This document shows, piece after piece, positions 57,341 to 64,000 of a DNA stretch of 64,000 nt (position 1 is its first letter; every line of letters begins with the position of its first letter). Both the position numbers and the translations under genes were made by a program. The notes beneath the pieces are model-generated. The model saw nothing but the letters and a program-made list of their open reading frames with translations. It did no database searches and was not told the DNA's origin. Origin of the DNA: Malachius bipustulatus (taxonomy: Eukaryota; Arthropoda; Insecta; Coleoptera; Melyridae); NCBI GenBank assembly GCA_910589415.1, contig OU342630.1:48454012-48518011 (forward strand). The letters run 5' to 3'.

Positions 57341-60300
57341 CAAAGAATACTTTTTATTGAACTTAATTAGTGCTAACTTAAAACAATATAAAGTGAGGCA
57401 CGGTACGTATATTTATATCATCACAATTTGAAAATAAAAACGCTAGATACTACAAAATAAACATGGATACATAAAACTATAATCAAATAGTCAGAACAAT
57501 GAAAAAAGCTCTTCAGAACGTTACAAAGAAAGTTAATTAAATACATAACCATAGATTAATATTTTTGCACACTAGTAACAAGAACAAGTAAAGCACGTAT
57601 CTACGATCTATATATTACATTATTAATCGTACAAAACAAAAATTCTGTAAATCATTATGAGCATTTAGAGCTAGAGTAAGCGACTCTATTTATCAACTTT
57701 GAAATCTGCATCTTGCTAAGCTGTTCAGTTGTATGAATTTTTTTAATTAATATTTCGTTGCCAATGTTACAATTTGTTCATTGTTTCACAGTAAACTGTT
57801 CATTGAAACTAAAAACTAAAGATATGTGCAAAATCTCAGGCAGTGGCCAATATTTGTCTGTATTGAAATTTATCACATACAATTCAAATGATCACTTCTT
57901 ACAAGTAACATTTTATGGATTATCGTTTATTACTAATCATTTTCAAGATCCTTGTATTATCGATTGTTATATTTAACTGAAGTCGCTTAACATATGTCAT
58001 GTAATAATAATTACGGTTTTAACTTATTTTTCTATTGCCATTTACCTACTTGATGAAGTGAGTGAGTGAATATACTTAGTCGGTAGTTTTTTTTCAAAAT
58101 TATCAATTTTTTCCAAATTTATATCAAAACTTATCAGTTATGAAAGTTGTTTTTTTATATTCTCAACCCATAAGACTTGTACAAATATGATAACTAAAAA
58201 ATATTTTGAAATGTATCTAAATAATTACTGGGGCATATAAACCGATTCTTACATATCAAATCAATTTTTAAAATCGATGACAAAAACTTTTATTAATCAA
58301 CAATATGGAGAAACTTTATTAAGGGGGAGGGTTGAGAACATAAATTTGAATTAGCTTACTATTTTTAAATGGTTTGCACTTCAAGTAGGTAATTTATTTA
58401 AAATACTGACACTTATATTGCTACAGCTGAAGTTGATAGTTCTGTGTTTTGCATCAAAGTGTTCAATTCCTAAACTTAGTAAGTTCCAGTCTAAAGGAAA
58501 ATTTTCGTAGGTATTTTTATAAAAACTTAAGATTAACAATAATTATACATTCAGTTTCTTATCAATTATTTCACTTTCAATGTAATATAATTATGTAGTT
58601 TATATTAATGCCTTGAAAACTTTTATATGTTTTTCAAGTTGATTTTAGAGATTAGATAAGTATTTCTTGAGAGTGATGAAAAATACTGGTATAAATCAAA
58701 CTATTCTAGTAATTTTTTGAGCTCAAAATCAAACCTTCAAAACCCTGTCTGTCGTACTATATTAACAAACTTGGTCCACTAACATTATATACATCAAGAC
58801 AATATCATTATATACAAAGAGGTTTAGGAAATTGCCATAGCACAAAGCCCAAAAAAGTGAGCTCAAACTGGTAAGTGTTTATGCAAGATTATATTTATAA
58901 AATGATAAATAATTATTAGTGAAGGTAATGATTTTATTTACTTATTCTTATTTTATAGACTTATCACTTTCTATATAAATCACGGTTTCGTTCAACCATG
59001 TTATTTTTCTATTTTTCATTACAATAATAATTCATGCAGTAATCTTATAAGGGTGACAATATAATAATCAATGTATTGAATAGGTTGACTACAATCTTCC
59101 TGCTATTTGTAATGCTTCATGGAATTATATCTGAAAAGTGAATTGCATGAAACTGTTAAAATATCCGAGATACTTAGCTGGGATGCAGCTTCATGCAATT
59201 TTGAAGGGACGTACAAATTTGGAAATCAATTCTAGTTCCTTTAAGACTATCACTGGAAGTCATTCGAGACTGAAGAATGAAAGTATGTAAATTGAACGCT
59301 GTAAAATTTACTTTTTTGAAAAGGTGGCAGTTGTGCATGCGACTATAAACTCCTGGCTTTTATAAATATGGAGGTAAATTAAAAATCTTCTATTTTTAGA
59401 TCTTATTAGAGCATTTGACATTTCTACCCAAATTTATTGAACCAGCAGCCAGGATTGGAAACTCATGAATTAAATAACTCGCATAAATACTTGTCCATGT
59501 GTCCCAAAACATCACAAAATACATCCATCTTACTGTTTCTCGTAGCTCTCCCAAAATTTGGTGAAAGCCACATTTTTTATTAATATAACTCAACAGCATC
59601 AGTTTGTCCCTTTGCGGGGGCTTCTTCTTCCCCATACCCCCGACACACTGTTTACCGGTCCCTCAGGAGTCTGAATTTTGTAATACTTGAAACAAAGAGG
59701 ATTTGTTCATTCTTCAAACTCTTTTAAAACTGAAAAATGCTTCATATTTATTTTGTTAATGTATTTTAGGCCCCCTAGAACTTGGAATGCATTTCGCAAT
59801 TATTAGACTTCTGTTATACCTATATTATAGTAATACCTAGGTAGGTACTACTTATCTTTGATGCCTTTAAACAAGGTGCCCTGTTTTGGTTTCTGCTGAA
59901 GGAAATGATTAAGAGCAATAGTGTTGTTATTTTTGATATTTTGTTATTTTTGATTCACTGACTACCAAGCAAGGATCCTGTTAAATATATTCTTTTGCAC
60001 ATTAAATAAAAGAAACTGTTTTTTTTCTTCTTCAATTGTTTACTAAAAGATGTATATTTCTACTGAAAAGTTTACAAATAGACACTTTTTCAGTTATACT
60101 GAAAGCTGAAATAATAATAAAAATCGTCATCTAGTAATAGAGAGAATCCCATGAAAGTATTTTATCTTTTCTAACAACCCAGACAAAATGAAGATCTACC
60201 TCAGGTAAGATAAAAAGTGATTGCAACTGTAAAAATGTAACCCACTACTAACTACAGTCATTTTCGTAAGTTTATATTTTTGAGTTCTTGGTGCTAAAAA

Positions 60301-61897
60301 CCAGATCTGATATTGAAAAAAATGAGCATTTTCTCACCAAAGCCGCAAAATAGCAGTCAACCCTTCAAATATGAAACAAAAGTGCATTGAAGCTAGCTCA
60401 AGCAGTGGGGAAACATAGATATGGCGAAACTATTTTCTGAAAACACATAGGATTATAATTATCATTATATTACTTAATTACCTACTCTCTTTCTGCACAG
60501 CGACGGGTCTTAGGTATCTTAATCGAAATGATCTTAAAAATTACTTACCACCTACACTTATCATCGAAGGTCTGATTCTGAATTTTAAGTTCAAATAGTT
60601 AGGAACGTAACAGTTGCAGAAGAATTTCAACATTGTTTTCGAGGCATTTAGTACATTCAACGTATTTTATTAGACAGAATAATTTCTATATTTTATAGAA
60701 GAATATTTCTTAATAGATAAGAATGATAGGAAATCTTGAAAATATAAAGCCGGGTAGGATTTATATTTGAAATCATTTTAAAGACAGTTTTAAATAGTCG
60801 TATTTTCAAGAAGTCTATTTTAAATATCTTTAGGAATAATTACATAAGAATAAAATATAAAAGTTAAACTTAACTAACAATACATAAATCTGTGATAATA
60901 CTAAGAAATATCCGTAGGGATGAAGGAAATGTTAAATTTTATAAAACTGCATAGAGGAGTACTTACAACATAATTTGAGTCTTTTTTAGAATGTCTTTGA
61001 AATAGAAATTACAAGACTGCACAGTTAAAAAACCAAATAGTTTACATCAATGAGAATCTGACTAGATAGTCAATAGTAGTAGTAGTCATTGTCATCACAA
61101 ATTATATAGTCAATACACAGAAATAGTTATATTCTTAAATTATTAACAATCTAAATACAAGAATAACATCAACCGGGAAAGGGTTTTTTTATGCATCTCA
61201 AGACACAATCCACATCGATTTTTATATAAACACATAAAATAGCCGTATTTCATATTTATTTATCCATGTAGTAACGATATATTCTTTAGTTTCAATTTTT
61301 TATAACTATCTACTAGCGCATGATTCATCACATAGTTATGTTTAGACAGTAGTCAGGCCTTGCGTAGCAAAACTTAGTTTAAAATCAGGGTTGCCAGGTG
61401 ATACTACGATATTCCCTAGACCTTAAATCTAAACCTAATAATAGCCTTCGGTCAATACATTCACCTCAAAGTACCATTATGTTCAAGTTAACCCAATCCA
61501 ACTGAACGATTCAGATCAATCGAACATGACTGGTCTGAATCAAATGTGGCGAAATCCAAGAAAAGACTGTAAAAGAGTGTCATAAGCAAAGTAGACATTT
61601 TTATTTTTATGAGTTACAGAAGGATATAATTTTGTGAGCAGTTAGGACCTTAATTCTGCTGTATTATTATAGTTGTGCTTAAATATTTTATGAAAAGGTA
61701 TTCCTTCTTGTATGCTATTCTTTATCGGTTCATACCTTTTTATTCACTTCATAATATGCAATGCAATAATTTTTAAAAGCTGGATAGTAGTACCATACGA
61801 CGCACAACTTGGTAGGTAGGTATAAGGAATTGAATTAATACAAATCAAATGAAACTACTGAGCTGCAGTTTTAAAGCCGTGTTGAATGTTCTAATAA
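57341..61897 (-). other. Repeat-poor AT-rich region downstream of the last exon
   Basis: About 4.5 kb with no foldbacks, LINE text or long frames that I can see, in contrast to the rest of the window. It follows the stop at 61989 on the minus strand. It could be a long 3' UTR (an AATAAA on the minus strand lies near 57350) or simply intergenic DNA if the close signal at 61898-61903 is used. Confidence 0.35.
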
Positions 61898-61903
61898 TTT
61901 ATT
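61898..61903 (-). terminator. Candidate poly(A) signal
   Basis: AATAAA on the minus strand, about 86 nt after the stop codon of the exon at 61989-62155. Confidence 0.4.
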
Positions 61904-61988
61904 TCCCCCTAACTAGTGGTGGGTCTGTAGAGAAAATTCTTCTCCTGGCAACCTTGCTATAAATTTCAATACAGCCGCTATGAGCAAC

Positions 61989-62155
61989 TTAGCAAACGAC
62001 TGCAGATATGGGGTTCTCGGTAATGTGTATTATGCTCGAGGGCCATTGTCCGGGGCCGGCCGACCAAGGTACCCCATTTGTTAGTTTCGATTTGAGCAAT
62101 TCTTCCAACGATGCCTTACGGAACATTGCCATTTTGGTTGGTGATAACGGAGCAA
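61989..62155 (-). CDS. Last coding exon of an unidentified minus-strand gene
   Basis: The minus strand reads TTTGTCTGTTACAAATTTCAG, a pyrimidine-leaning acceptor, then opens at 62155. The exon gives APLSPTKMAMFRKASLEELL, KSKLTNGVPWSAGPGQWP and SSIIHITENPISAVVC before TAA at 61991-61989. It is entered in phase 1: the previous exon supplies one base of the first codon. The sequence is much richer in G and C than its surroundings, with CGG/GGCC-containing codons. The C terminus (AVVC) could be a PDZ-type ligand, but that is a guess. The plus strand is also open here (62008-62226), yet has no splice or start context. Upstream exons would lie to the right, perhaps outside the window. I do not recognise the family. 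Confidence 0.58.
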
Positions 62156-64000
62156 CTGAAATTTGTAACAGACAAATAAGAACAAAATTTACAGTTTTAT
62201 ATGTTAACTTAAGCACATCATTTTAGATAAAAGTATGTTGAAGACTAGGCTCTTTAAAAGAATATTACAAAACTATCATTCAAATGTTGTGCTTAAGAGT
62301 TTCTGAAATAACTGGTAAGTAATTGAAGAATCGGCTTCAAAACTTCAAAGAATTGAAAATTAAATTTGTAATATTTTATAATTAATGAAAAATATCTATT
62401 TAATATTAAATTTTCATTCATAAAAATATTAAAATGTATAGGTAACAACAAAATAATATAAAAATTTGCTAATCATCTCAGAAACTTTGGTATTGTTTGT
62501 TTTAGTATCATTTTCTGTATCTTTTTATTTGTATTATTTGTTGTATTAAGAATCGAATATAAAAAAAGATGTGATATACCTACTTAGTAATGTTGAAGTA
62601 ATATAAAAATATTAGACTTCAATGTTCTGAGTATGGATAAAGTTGCAATTTAAACAAATTAAAAATTTGTGTCTTTATGAATTGTATAGAATTTGTATCT
62701 AAAAGAAAATCATAAAAGCAAAATTTGAACTTAATAAAACTTATCTTAAAACAAAATAAAGCAGCAGCCACACAACCACATCTCACAAATGACATAAGCT
62801 AACATGCACTGCAGTAAGTTTAAAGGAAGGCTAATCAAAGTGCACCAAGTATGATAAGATTCAAGTTGAGAGTAATGATTTAATTAGGTAAGAGTTATTA
62901 TTCCGTTCTATAAGAAGAAGAAGAAATGTGTTCGTACTGAAAGTAATCTTCATTTCCAATATCTAATAAAACATTATTTATAATCTAATAATCTACAACA
63001 TTTCAAAAATCCATTTATTCAATTTCTAAAAACCCATTTCCTCCAATAAATATAATCAGAAATTTAATTCTGATTATACATTCAAATTATTTCTCTATCA
63101 TTGCAGAACTACACATTTTTTTATCAACCTTAGTTTAGGGAGAAAGGTTTTTCTAGTTATTTTCTACAAATGTTGCATTGAAAACACTCGATGCAGAAAC
63201 GCCCTAATAACGTATTAGAGACTCCTTATATTCATGGTTGTGTCTAATGATCACTTCTAATGCTTTAACAACAAAATAAAATTACAAATATTTAGAAACA
63301 AACATTACTTTCTCATAAACCCACATTTATGAACATTCAACCACAACAACAGAAAACATCTCAGAACATATCGAGCAGGACAATGAAGTGAAATGTTAGT
63401 ACAGTACCAGCACCAGCGCTACCTAGTACTTATTGAGCATATTGGCCAAACTTAAGAGTGTTATTACCATTTATTAACAGTGTGAACATTAACAATAAGT
63501 TAGTATTGGGGTTACGGGATTAGTTAATTCAGTTCTCAAACCAAAATATGCTGAACGACTTACACATGGTTTTGGTCGTCACGTGGCCAAGAACTTTTAG
63601 ATCAGGCTAGTTAGTTTTACCTGAGATACAACTACTGCGACGTCTCACTTGTATTGCTAAAACAATATGATACTTGACAAAATTTTATCAGAACGTCCGA
63701 TTATATTCCATAATTCTATCGAGGACACATAATTAAAAGCTTGTAGTTTGTGTAAATGAATTTCTCAAATTTGCCATTTATTTAGTCACTGCAACAGGTC
63801 TGTCACTGTTTATAAGTTAGATTCGATAAATTCACTCTAACAAACTATAAGCATTACTTGATGTTAGAGACCATGAGATAAGCATATGAAATTTTCAACA
63901 AAACATTTTTTAAATAATAAATTTCCAACAGATTTATTTAAAACATAATATCCTTGTAAAATTAAACTGTTTATACTAAATCTTAAGGAAAAGGGATTAT
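62156..64000 (-). other. Probable intron of the minus-strand gene
   Basis: AT-rich sequence to the right of the last exon's acceptor with no further exon that I can support. No foldback elements seen. Confidence 0.4.

Noticed and set aside
62008..62226. Plus-strand frame over the last-exon region
   Set aside because: The minus strand has an acceptor with a pyrimidine tract, a stop and a poly(A) signal in the right order; the plus strand has none of these.

Overview
The window looks like an AT-rich, transposon-laden insect nuclear genome. I favour a hemipteran (aphid, scale insect or psyllid type), because the word TAGGTACC/GGTACCTA is scattered everywhere. Spliced-looking exons, a BEL/Pao retrotransposon primed by tRNA-Tyr, R1-like and R4/Dong-like LINE relics and many foldback MITEs all point to a metazoan. 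There is no sign of bacterial gene organisation, CRISPR arrays, rRNA or tRNA genes. The species call is an inference.

Most of the window is intergenic or intronic DNA built from mobile elements. Positions 1-14.4 kb hold a hAT-like end, one coding-like ORF of unknown nature, a large tandem/foldback array (5.1-6.7 kb), a TIR element (11.7-12.2 kb) and a long hairpin (12.6-13.2 kb). Positions 14423-20406 are a structurally complete, very young BEL/Pao element: LTRs differ at one base, the TSD is TATAC, and PBS and PPT are present. Its single 1338-residue gag-pol ORF has lost the rest of RNase H and the integrase core by an in-frame deletion, so it should depend on a helper. Positions 24-36 kb carry a 237-bp MITE, an R1-like LINE relic, a piggyBac-type MITE bounded by TTAA, an 863-bp hairpin, a TIR element filled with a satellite-like array, and a TA-targeting foldback whose empty site survives in a paralogous repeat at 55.9-56.3 kb. 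Positions 39-48 kb hold further foldbacks, including a 2-kb hairpin that contains a second foldback flanked by 9-bp direct repeats.

There is evidence for two host genes, both on the minus strand. One is a first coding exon with a signal peptide, a splice donor and a GC-richer promoter/5' UTR (48971-49400); the rest of that gene would lie leftwards, so much of the window to its left may be intron. The other is a last coding exon with a good acceptor, a stop and a nearby poly(A) signal (61989-62155), belonging to a gene that enters from the right edge. Between them lie a decayed R4/Dong-type LINE (about 50.55-54.26 kb, minus strand, abutting a TTA microsatellite) and a 1.2-kb hairpin. The 57.3-62 kb stretch is unusually free of recognisable repeats.

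The most notable points are the integrase-less but recently inserted BEL element with intact termini, the family of nested TACAGGGTG-ended hairpins (possible hairpin-RNA sources), and several cases where a repeat contains its own insertion history.
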